This document shows, one piece after another, positions 1 to 6,386 of a DNA stretch of 24,611 nt. Positions within the stretch are counted from its first letter, which is position 1, and the number at the start of each line of letters is the position of its first letter. This stretch comes from Planctomycetota bacterium (GTDB taxonomy: Bacteria > Planctomycetota > PLA2 > JAEUHO01). The translations under genes and the position numbers were made by a program. The notes beneath the pieces were generated by a model. That model worked only from the letters and a program-made list of their open reading frames with translations, searched no databases and was not told where the DNA came from. The stretch spans positions 1-24,611 of the forward strand of contig JAPKHB010000013.1 of the NCBI GenBank assembly GCA_026647295.1, written 5' to 3'.

Positions 1-47
1 CCGCCCGGGTCGTGAAGGCGGCACGCGGAAGGGACGGCAGCGCATGA
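1..47 (+). CDS. sucC: Succinyl-CoA ligase beta subunit, C-terminal end (partial)
   Basis: Only the last 14 codons are in the window. Reading from base 3 gives ARVVKAARGRDGSA and then a TGA stop that overlaps the ATG of the next gene (ATGA, bases 44-47). The identity is inferred mainly from position: sucC normally lies directly upstream of sucD, and the 4-base overlap fits translational coupling of two subunits made in equal amounts. The visible residues are too few to prove the family on their own. Confidence 0.6.
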   Translation, partial: ARVVKAARGRDGSA

Positions 48-1246
48 GCATCCTGGTCGACCGCACAACCCGCCTGATCACCCAGGGCATCACCGGCGAG
101 TTCGGCCAGTTGCACACGCTGGCGTGCCGCGATTTCGGCACGCAGGTGGTGGGGGGGGTGACGCCGGGGCGGGGCGGCATGGAGGTCCAGGGGATCCCCG
201 TCTTCAACACCGTGGCCGAGGCCGTCGAGCGGACCGGCGCCAACGCCAGCATGATCTTCGTGCCGGCGCCGTTTGCCGCCGACGCCGTGGAGGAGGCGGC
301 GGCGAGCGGGATCGGGCTGATCGTGTGCATCACGGAGGGGATCCCCGCGCTGGACGAGGTGCGGGCGAAGCAGGCCGTTCGGGCGGCCGGCGCGCGGCTG
401 ATCGGGCCCAACTGCCCCGGCGTGATCAGTCCGGGAGAGCGCTGCAAGGTGGGGATCATGCCGGGGGCGATCCACCGCGCCGGGCGGGTCGGGGTGGTGT
501 CGCGCTCGGGCACGCTCACCTATGAGGCGGTCTGGCAGTTGAGCGAACGCGGGCTCGGGCAGAGCTCGTGCGTCGGCATCGGAGGGGACCCCGTGGTGGG
601 GACCACGCACGTCGACGTGTTGGCGCTGTTCGAGGCCGACGATGACACCGACGCAATCCTGCTGATCGGGGAGATCGGGGGGACGGCGGAGGAAGAGGCT
701 GCGGCCTTCGTCCGGGCCCACGTGAGCAAGCCGGTGGTGGGCTTCGTGGCCGGGCGCACGGCCCCTCCGGGGCGGCGAATGGGGCATGCCGGCGCGATCA
801 TCGCGGGGGGGAAGGGCACGGCGGCCGAGAAGATCGACGCCATGCGCGCCGCCGGGATCGTCGTCGCCGACAGCCCGGCCGACCTGGGCGAGGCCATGCG
901 GCGGGCGCTGGCGCGGCCGCGGCGTAGGGGCACGATGCGCAAGGGGGGGGCGCCGGCGGCGGCGCCTGCGGCCAAGGTTGCCAAGCGGCCCGCGGGGCGG
1001 GCCGGGGTGGGCGCGACCCGGGTCCGAGACGTGACGGGCGGCCGATCGAAAGCGGCCGCACGGCCCCCGGCCACTCCGACGAAGGCCAAGCGCAAGCCGG
1101 CCGCCTCGAAGCCGTCCGGCGCTGCCAAGCGCGGGCGTGCCAAGGCGGTGGTCCGGCCCAAGGGGGCCGGGGCCAAGGCGCGGGGCCGGGGCGGCTCCGG
1201 GCGCCGCGGGAAGTCCGCGCGCCGCGACGGCGCCCGTAGGCGGTAG
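44..1246 (+). CDS. sucD: Succinyl-CoA ligase (ADP/GDP-forming) alpha subunit with a basic C-terminal extension
   Basis: This is the alpha subunit of the TCA-cycle enzyme that converts succinyl-CoA to succinate with substrate-level phosphorylation in the cytoplasm. The CoA-binding fold is seen in QGITGEFG near residue 15, with the family sequence IGPNCPG near 121 and the phosphohistidine loop RRMGHAGAI near 245. The catalytic core ends near residue 295, the usual family length (about 290-300). About 100 more residues follow, consisting almost only of K, R, A, P and G, such as TKAKRKPAASKP and GRAKAVVRPKGAGAKARGRG. This resembles histone H1-like or AlgP-like tails and is not part of the family. 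The start is the ATG overlapping the sucC stop, with GGAAGGGA upstream. The core assignment is firm; the role of the tail is unknown. Confidence 0.93.
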   Translation: MSILVDRTTRLITQGITGEFGQLHTLACRDFGTQVVGGVTPGRGGMEVQGIPVFNTVAEAVERTGANASMIFVPAPFAADAVEEAAASGIGLIVCITEGIPALDEVRAKQAVRAAGARLIGPNCPGVISPGERCKVGIMPGAIHRAGRVGVVSRSGTLTYEAVWQLSERGLGQSSCVGIGGDPVVGTTHVDVLALFEADDDTDAILLIGEIGGTAEEEAAAFVRAHVSKPVVGFVAGRTAPPGRRMGHAGAIIAGGKGTAAEKIDAMRAAGIVVADSPADLGEAMRRALARPRRRGTMRKGGAPAAAPAAKVAKRPAGRAGVGATRVRDVTGGRSKAAARPPATPTKAKRKPAASKPSGAAKRGRAKAVVRPKGAGAKARGRGGSGRRGKSARRDGARRR

Positions 1247-1270
1247 CCAGGAGAGGCCTGCGGCCGCCCT

Positions 1271-1309
1271 GCGCCCCACGGGGGCGCGGCGCGTTACCCC
1301 TGCGGGGGT
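1271..1309 (+). terminator. Two tandem hairpins after sucD
   Basis: GCGCCCC and GGGGCGC (1271-1277 and 1281-1287) form a perfect 7-bp stem with a 3-base loop. ACCCC and GGGGT (1296-1300 and 1305-1309) form a second 5-bp stem. There is no T tract, so any termination would rely on the hairpins or on Rho. The pair fills most of the 81-base gap between sucD and the next gene. Confidence 0.35.
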
Positions 1310-1327
1310 CGGCGCGAGGAGGGGGGC

Positions 1328-2401
1328 ATGACCAGGCGCCGTCCCACTCCCGCTCCCCCGCCCGACGCCCCCCTCATGGGCCTCGACGTCGAGGTCGTCG
1401 AGATCGTGCGCCAGATCCACGCCCTGGAACTCCAACTGGCCCGGAAGCTGGACGAGATCGGGCGCATGGACGGCTACATCCGACTGGGGTTCAGCAACCC
1501 CGGCCACTACGGGGACCAGCGGGGGATTGGCCCCATCCACCGGATGATGTGCATGCTGCGCATGGCCCGCCAGGAAGCCCACTTCCCGGGCGCGATCGAG
1601 GGTTTCCTCATGGGGTCGCTGCACCTTGAGAAGGTGGCGGCCCTGACGCGCGTCGCGACGCCGCAGGACGAACCGCTGTGGTGTACGGCAGCCAAGGAAC
1701 TTTCCACGATGGCGTTCCAACAGCAGGTACGGCAGACGCTCGTGGACCGGGGCGAGCTGCCGCCGCTGCGACGACGCCTCGTGGAGATCAGCGATCCGGA
1801 CGAGAAGGACTTCGAAACCGCGCGTGACCTTCTCAACCGCACCCAGGGGCGGGTGTTGCCGGACGGGGAGGCGGTCGGGGAGCTCTCGCGGCACTACATC
1901 GCCTGCCGCGACGACCGACGGCGGCGCATGCACACGGTGGCGACGATGCTTCGGCTCGCCGACGCACCCCTTCCCGAGGGGCTGCCGGGGGCGCGGCACA
2001 TCCCCGCGGCGGTGGTCCGGGCGGTGTGGCTCCGCGATGGGGGGGTCTGCCGCGTGCCGGGGTGCCCGAACGTCTGGTTCCTGGCTGACGGGCACGTCGT
2101 CGAGGTGAAGCGTGGCGGTACGCCTGACGAGCGCAACCTCACGCTGCTCTGCGGCCGGCACAACCAAGCGCACGAGGAAGGCCGGCTGGTGATCCGCGGG
2201 ACCGGCCGCGACCCGACGTTCCTGCACGCCGACGGTCGGCCCTTCGGAGCGCCTCCACCGGGGGCGGGCGGGGCCGCTGCAACCGAAGGCGCGCCCAAGC
2301 CCGGCGGCGTCGTCGAGCCGGAATCCGCGCGCCGCGGTCGCGGGAAGCCCGGAGATCCGGCGCAGGGGGAGGCGCCTTTGGCCCACGGGCCGAGCCCGTA
2401 A
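1328..2401 (+). CDS. HNH endonuclease-domain protein
   Basis: The predicted 357-residue protein has an N-terminal alpha-helical region (about residues 15-210), resembling the DUF222-type region that often precedes HNH domains. A C-terminal HNH domain follows at about residues 225-292. Visible zinc-finger and catalytic residues are C241 and C246 (CRVPGC), H256, N270 in ERNLTLLC, C275, H278 and H282 (CGRHNQAH). The last 60 residues are proline/glycine-rich and probably disordered. The start has a strong ribosome-binding site, AGGAGGGG at 1317-1324. Such stand-alone HNH genes are scattered in high-GC genomes, and their biological role is mostly unknown. Nothing beside it looks like a restriction, homing or phage partner, so I assign only the nuclease fold. 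All key residues are present, so activity is plausible. Confidence 0.8.
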   Translation: MTRRRPTPAPPPDAPLMGLDVEVVEIVRQIHALELQLARKLDEIGRMDGYIRLGFSNPGHYGDQRGIGPIHRMMCMLRMARQEAHFPGAIEGFLMGSLHLEKVAALTRVATPQDEPLWCTAAKELSTMAFQQQVRQTLVDRGELPPLRRRLVEISDPDEKDFETARDLLNRTQGRVLPDGEAVGELSRHYIACRDDRRRRMHTVATMLRLADAPLPEGLPGARHIPAAVVRAVWLRDGGVCRVPGCPNVWFLADGHVVEVKRGGTPDERNLTLLCGRHNQAHEEGRLVIRGTGRDPTFLHADGRPFGAPPPGAGGAAATEGAPKPGGVVEPESARRGRGKPGDPAQGEAPLAHGPSP

Positions 2402-2410
2402 CCCGCCCGC

Positions 2411-2424
2411 GTGGGGAAGCCCAC
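2411..2424 (+). terminator. Small hairpin downstream of the HNH gene
   Basis: GTGGG and CCCAC form a 5-bp stem around GAAG, 10 bases after the HNH stop codon. It has no T tract and could be chance in such GC-rich DNA. Confidence 0.2.
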
Positions 2425-2491
2425 CAGGTGACGTTGGGAAGCGGCACGCCGCGACTGGGCGGCCGGCGGCCCTGGGGCGGACCGGGGCGGG

Positions 2492-2497
2492 TACACT
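2492..2497 (+). promoter_or_regulatory. Candidate -10 element (TACACT) for the 2506-6223 gene unit
   Basis: GGTACACT sits 8 bases before the ATG at 2506, in a region with no ribosome-binding site. If used, the transcript would be leaderless or nearly so. No clear -35 is visible. Similar GGTAC-type hexamers precede other genes here (6343 and 9225 complement), which supports a common -10 pattern. Confidence 0.4.
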
Positions 2498-2505
2498 CCG
2501 CGGGC

Positions 2506-3291
2506 ATGCCGCCGTCCCCGGTCCTCCGCCGTCTTACGGGCCCGCCGCGCCTTTGCGTGGGACTGTTCGCTGGCAGCGTGTTGGGGTTCCTTCCGCTCGC
2601 CCAGGTGAACCTATGGGTGCAAGCGGGGGGAGGCTCGCTTCCGACGGCTGCGCAGGTGCTGGAGCGTTATCACGGGAGCCCGGAGCGCACGGTGCTTCAC
2701 CGCGTGCTTGACCCTGACCTCGCGCCCGACGATCCGTCCAACATGGTGCAATTCCTCGGTGGGGGGGCGCCCACGGACCCGGTCACCGTGGCAAACCGCG
2801 GCGCCATTCTGGGGTGGGTGGAGGCAGGCGCGCCACGTGAGGGATGGCCGGCCGTGGCGCCGATCTTCACCGGGGTCGAGACCTGTGGGGCATGTCACAC
2901 GCCGGGGGGGGAACGGTCCGACCTACCCTTTGAGACCTACGAGCAAGTCCTGCCGCTGACGGTCCCGGGCGGGGGGATGGCGTTAGCGCCCCTGCTGATC
3001 AGCGCACACAACCACCTCTTTGGATTCTCGGTGCTCGCCCTGCTCGTGGGATTGGGCGTCGCCATGTCCAGTGCTCCGAGACGGCTTCAGTATGCGCTTG
3101 TAGCCCTGTCCTTCCTGGGGGCCGTGGTCGACATCGCCGCTTGGTTCCTGACGCGGGCTCATGGATCGCCCTTCCACTACCTGGTGATGGCCGGTGGCGG
3201 CCTCTTCGGCTCGGGCATCGCCGCCGGGGCAGCGGTGATCCTGCTCGACACCCTGCGGACCCGCCACCGGGCGGCAGGGAACCCGGCCTGA
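2506..3291 (+). CDS. Membrane protein with one CxxCH haem-binding motif
   Basis: The predicted 261-residue protein has an N-terminal hydrophobic segment (about residues 14-35), then an exported region with a single c-type haem motif CGACH at 127-131. Three more hydrophobic helices follow (about 162-186, 195-215, 225-247), the first beginning SAHNHLFGF with two histidines. A conserved histidine at the membrane edge of such a helix could be a second haem ligand, which is inference. The overall shape, a c-type haem domain plus a helical bundle with a HxHLFG-like motif, resembles uncharacterised cytochrome-like proteins of Planctomycetota and Deltaproteobacteria. I chose the ATG at 2506 over an upstream in-frame ATG at 2428 because residues before it lack signal-like character and the TACACT box lies between them. 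It is followed after 2 bases by the next gene, so the two are probably cotranscribed. Confidence 0.7.
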   Translation: MPPSPVLRRLTGPPRLCVGLFAGSVLGFLPLAQVNLWVQAGGGSLPTAAQVLERYHGSPERTVLHRVLDPDLAPDDPSNMVQFLGGGAPTDPVTVANRGAILGWVEAGAPREGWPAVAPIFTGVETCGACHTPGGERSDLPFETYEQVLPLTVPGGGMALAPLLISAHNHLFGFSVLALLVGLGVAMSSAPRRLQYALVALSFLGAVVDIAAWFLTRAHGSPFHYLVMAGGGLFGSGIAAGAAVILLDTLRTRHRAAGNPA

Positions 3292-3293
3292 CG

Positions 3294-5066
3294 ATGGGCG
3301 CGGACCGGCGCGTCGGGTTGCGTCGCACCGTCGGACCGCTCCTGTTCGGTGTGCTCGCCTGGGGCGCGCTGGAGCCGCGGGCGGAAGAAGCCGCCCGGCT
3401 TCCTCCTCCTCCGGCGCCGAACTGGGCCTTCTATGAGGCACACATCAGCGCGTGGGTGGAGGACCGATGCGTGGAATGCCACTCTGGTGGTGGGGGGGCG
3501 CTGCGCCTCGGACAGGGGCTCGATGTGGCCGAACGCCGGCGACGCGACTTTGAGCGGCTGCGGGACTTCGTGGATCCACAGGCCCCCTGGGACAGCCGTC
3601 TGTACCTGAAGATCCTGGAGCCGGCCGATGGGGGGGAGCCTCACGCCGGCGGGGCCTTCCTGGCGCGCGACGATGAGTGGCACGACCGCTTCCTGGACTT
3701 CGTCGCGGGCGCCACCTTGGAGAACCTCCCTCCCGAGGTCTGGTTCGAGGCGGATGAGATCCGTGCCCAACCGGGCGATGCCGTCGTGCTGGATGGGCGT
3801 GGTTCGTTTGACCGCGACCGCGCCGACAATGAACACCTCGCCTACCACTGGGAACTCCTATCCCGCCCGGCGGAATCGGGCGTACGGTTGTCCGACCGGC
3901 GCGCCTCACGCATGGAAGTCGTTCCCGATGTGGGGGGAACCTTCGTCCTTGCGCTACGCGTCTCGGACGGCAAGGTTTGGAGCGCCCCGCGCAGCGTCAC
4001 GATCGAGGCACTCCACCGGCACCGGCAAGCGGAGGTCGTGCCGGGTGCGGTCACCGCCCTCCACACCGTGGAGGAGGCGCTGATTCGGCGCCTCCGCCGG
4101 CTCTACCTGGATGTGCTGGGCCGACCGCCCACCGTGAAGGAGGTGCTCTCCGAGGAACGCGGAGGCGTCCGCGAGGTAGCGCAGAGCATCCTCGGCCGCG
4201 CCGAGGCTGGCCGTGCCTGGGTGGAGTCGGTCGCCGCGGCGCTGGGCCTGTACGGCGAGTCCCGTCCAACCAGCAGGGCGGCCCGCGACCTCGCCCTGCG
4301 CATTCCGGCCGAGTCGCTGCTGCCGCATGAGGTCGAGGCCGTGCTCGCCAGGGATCCGGCGTTTCTCGCGTGTCACCCCCCGGGCCGGGCGCTTGCGAAC
4401 GCGGTCGCGGGGCTCTTGCTAGGCCGCGAGCCGACGGCCCAGGAGCGGGAGCTGGCCGCGCGCCTGGCCCACCCGCAGGTGGCGGAGGCCGAGCCGCCCG
4501 ACGCCGCGGGCTGGATCGCGGCGGTGTGCGCGTCGGACGAGTTCCTTCTCGCCGCGCTGCGGCGCCGCCTCGCGCGATTCCTGCCTTCGGGGGAACTCGA
4601 CCGCCGTTTCGAGTCGGCGTTGGGCGCCCTACGGGCCGGCCGGCCCGCCTTTCGGGCCTGGATGGAGACCCTACTGGCCGACCCGGTCTACCTCGACCGG
4701 CGCCACCTTCGCCCGAAGGATGACCTCACGTGGCTGCGCTCCGTGTTTGTGGACCTGCTCGAGCGCCGCCCGACCGACCGCGAACTCGTTGCCCTGTTGC
4801 GAGCGCTTGAGAACATGCCGCCAGGGGCGGGGGCGCGGGCGGCGCTCGTCCGAATCCTGATCGATTCCGGCGAGGTACCCCTGCCCCTCCTTGTGGACAT
4901 CGAGGACGGACCGCGGTGGATGACCGACCGGTTCCTTCGCTACCTGGGGCGGCGTCCCGACTCGCAGGAAGCGCAGGTGTACGGCCGGGCGCTGCTCCAC
5001 CCCCACGGGGGACCGGAGCTGGTCGTCTACGGTCTGTTGACCGGGGTGGAGTACGCATGTCGGTGA
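3294..5066 (+). CDS. Secreted CxxCH / PKD-like / DUF1549-like repeat protein
   Basis: The 590-residue protein begins with a signal-like segment (about residues 8-30). A Planctomycete-type haem motif CVECH at 59-63 follows, then DDEWHDRFLDFV near 126-137, as in cytochrome-like PSD1 proteins. Residues about 148-240 look like a PKD/Ig fold (VVLDGRGSFDRD, YHWELLSRP, LRVSDGKV). The C-terminal half carries at least four copies of a short helical motif: RLYLDVLGRPPT (about 269-280), VAGLLLGREPT (about 371-381), VFVDLLERRPTDREL (about 484-498) and RFLRYLGRRPDSQEA (about 546-560). The first copy resembles the DUF1549 signature, and the others look like DUF4214-type repeats. The start is the ATG two bases after the upstream stop. 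The end overlaps the next ATG by 10 bases. Function is unknown; attachment or electron transfer at the cell surface is only a guess. Confidence 0.65.
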   Translation: MGADRRVGLRRTVGPLLFGVLAWGALEPRAEEAARLPPPPAPNWAFYEAHISAWVEDRCVECHSGGGGALRLGQGLDVAERRRRDFERLRDFVDPQAPWDSRLYLKILEPADGGEPHAGGAFLARDDEWHDRFLDFVAGATLENLPPEVWFEADEIRAQPGDAVVLDGRGSFDRDRADNEHLAYHWELLSRPAESGVRLSDRRASRMEVVPDVGGTFVLALRVSDGKVWSAPRSVTIEALHRHRQAEVVPGAVTALHTVEEALIRRLRRLYLDVLGRPPTVKEVLSEERGGVREVAQSILGRAEAGRAWVESVAAALGLYGESRPTSRAARDLALRIPAESLLPHEVEAVLARDPAFLACHPPGRALANAVAGLLLGREPTAQERELAARLAHPQVAEAEPPDAAGWIAAVCASDEFLLAALRRRLARFLPSGELDRRFESALGALRAGRPAFRAWMETLLADPVYLDRRHLRPKDDLTWLRSVFVDLLERRPTDRELVALLRALENMPPGAGARAALVRILIDSGEVPLPLLVDIEDGPRWMTDRFLRYLGRRPDSQEAQVYGRALLHPHGGPELVVYGLLTGVEYACR

Positions 5067-6223
5067 GGTCGCGCATCGCGTGCCGCAGCCAGCGCCTGCT
5101 AGTCCTTCTCCTTGGTCTCGCCTGGCTTCCGCCGGGGCAGGCCGACCCACCCGCCCCGCGCTGTGAGTGTCTGGTGTTCGTGATTCTGGGGGGCGGCGTG
5201 CGGACGCAGGACGCCCTGGATCGCTCGCGAATGCCGACCCTGGACCGCCTCGCTCGCGAAGGCACGCTGGTAGACCGCGTGCGCTCGGAGGCACGGGACG
5301 GCTGGGCCGCAGCGGCGCGCCTCCTCACGGGCGCGGACGAGGGCCTGAATGGGGCCACGCGCCGAGCACCTGGCGTCCCGACCATCCTGGAGTACGCCCG
5401 GGAGGGGCTCGCCCTTCCCCGCGAGCAGGTTTGGTTCCTCTCCTACGACTTGGACTCCGACGCTGGAGCCCTGGCCGTGAGCACGCATCCGGAGTACGGG
5501 CCGTCGCTGGCGCCGGCTTCCGCGCCGCCCGGAGGTCCCTTCGCCGGCCCCCTCCAGGTGTTGCTCGAGCGCATGGGCCGTCCGCTCCCCATGCCCGAAG
5601 CCGCCTGGGAGCCGCTTCGCGCCATGCGGGCGACCAGTCGGGCGGCGGCCTCCGTTTGGATCCCCAGGGAACTGGACAGCCGACCCGCGGACGACGAGCG
5701 CGTGGAGCGTGCGCTGCTGCGAGAACTGGACCGGCGAGCCCTGCTGGTCGAGGGCCCGAACGCCCGCGACGAGGCCGTGTGGCGAGCCGCCCGCACCGTG
5801 CTCGATGTCCACACCCCCCAAGTCTTGGTTCTGCGCCTGGGCGACGCCGAGGTGGCCTCGGCCGACGCCACCCGCTACTTGAGCGTCCTTGCAGCCAACG
5901 ACAAGGGGCTCGGGCGCCTCCTCGACTCGGTCGAGGCCCACCCGACGCTGCGGGGGCGCACCGCGGTCGTGGTCGCCCTGGACCGCGGCCGAGACGAGCG
6001 ACAGGACGACCAGGGGAGACTCCGCGAAACGGACGCGAGCCGGGCGCGCCGGGAGGTCATGGTCGTTGCTTGGGGGGCGGGCCTGATACCTCGTCGAAAG
6101 CCCCGCGGCCCGCGCGCGTTGGAGGACGTCTGCCCCACCCTGGGGGCCCTCCTCGGCGTACCGACCCCGCACGCCCGGGGCCGCGCGTGGGACGAGTTGC
6201 TCGTCCCGGTGCCGCCGCGCTAG
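5057..6223 (+). CDS. Secreted alkaline-phosphatase-superfamily protein, probably inactive
   Basis: The 388-residue protein has a signal peptide (about residues 1-29, LLVLLLGLAWLPPGQA) and an alkaline-phosphatase/sulfatase-like fold. Signs of the fold are VFVILGGG, then MPTLDRLAREGTL at 59-71, VLRLGDAEVAS at 258-268, TAVVVALDRGRDE at 302-314, VVAWGAGL at 336-343 and DVCPTLGALLGVP at 357-369. The positions where active members carry metal ligands look altered. The usual D-x-x-x-AH appears as DAEVAS, the D-H or D-F-G-R step as DRGRD, and no final histidine follows in a GHH-like context. It overlaps the preceding gene by 10 bases, so translational coupling is likely. DUF1501-type members of this fold often sit beside DUF1549 proteins in Planctomycetota, which matches this arrangement. 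It may be a binding rather than catalytic protein. Confidence 0.65.
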   Translation: MSVRSRIACRSQRLLVLLLGLAWLPPGQADPPAPRCECLVFVILGGGVRTQDALDRSRMPTLDRLAREGTLVDRVRSEARDGWAAAARLLTGADEGLNGATRRAPGVPTILEYAREGLALPREQVWFLSYDLDSDAGALAVSTHPEYGPSLAPASAPPGGPFAGPLQVLLERMGRPLPMPEAAWEPLRAMRATSRAAASVWIPRELDSRPADDERVERALLRELDRRALLVEGPNARDEAVWRAARTVLDVHTPQVLVLRLGDAEVASADATRYLSVLAANDKGLGRLLDSVEAHPTLRGRTAVVVALDRGRDERQDDQGRLRETDASRARREVMVVAWGAGLIPRRKPRGPRALEDVCPTLGALLGVPTPHARGRAWDELLVPVPPR

Positions 6224-6303
6224 GTGGACCCAGTCCGGCGACCGCACGGCGCCGCAGGGTGTGGGGCGCCCGCCGGCGCGTGTCGAGGTGCCGCGCGAGC
6301 CGG

Positions 6304-6327
6304 CACGGGGCGGTCTCTGCCCCCGTG
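6304..6327 (+). terminator. Hairpin between the secreted-protein unit and the PASTA gene
   Basis: CACGGGG and CCCCGTG form a 7-bp stem with a 10-base loop, 80 bases after the stop at 6223. No T tract follows. It may end the upstream operon. Confidence 0.3.
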
Positions 6328-6342
6328 TGGGCACCCTTCGGG

Positions 6343-6348
6343 TACCAT
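6343..6348 (+). promoter_or_regulatory. Candidate -10 element (TACCAT) for the PASTA gene
   Basis: GGGTACCAT lies 38 bases before the ATG at 6387. A ribosome-binding site, GAGGAAG at 6374-6380, sits at normal spacing from that ATG. No clear -35 is seen. Confidence 0.4.
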
Positions 6349-6386
6349 CGGCAGGCGCCCGTCGGTAGGGCCCGAGGAAGCTACGC

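Noticed and set aside
1328..2401. HNH gene as part of a restriction, toxin or phage-defence system
   Set aside because: No methylase, immunity, helicase or phage gene is adjacent; only the nuclease domain can be supported.
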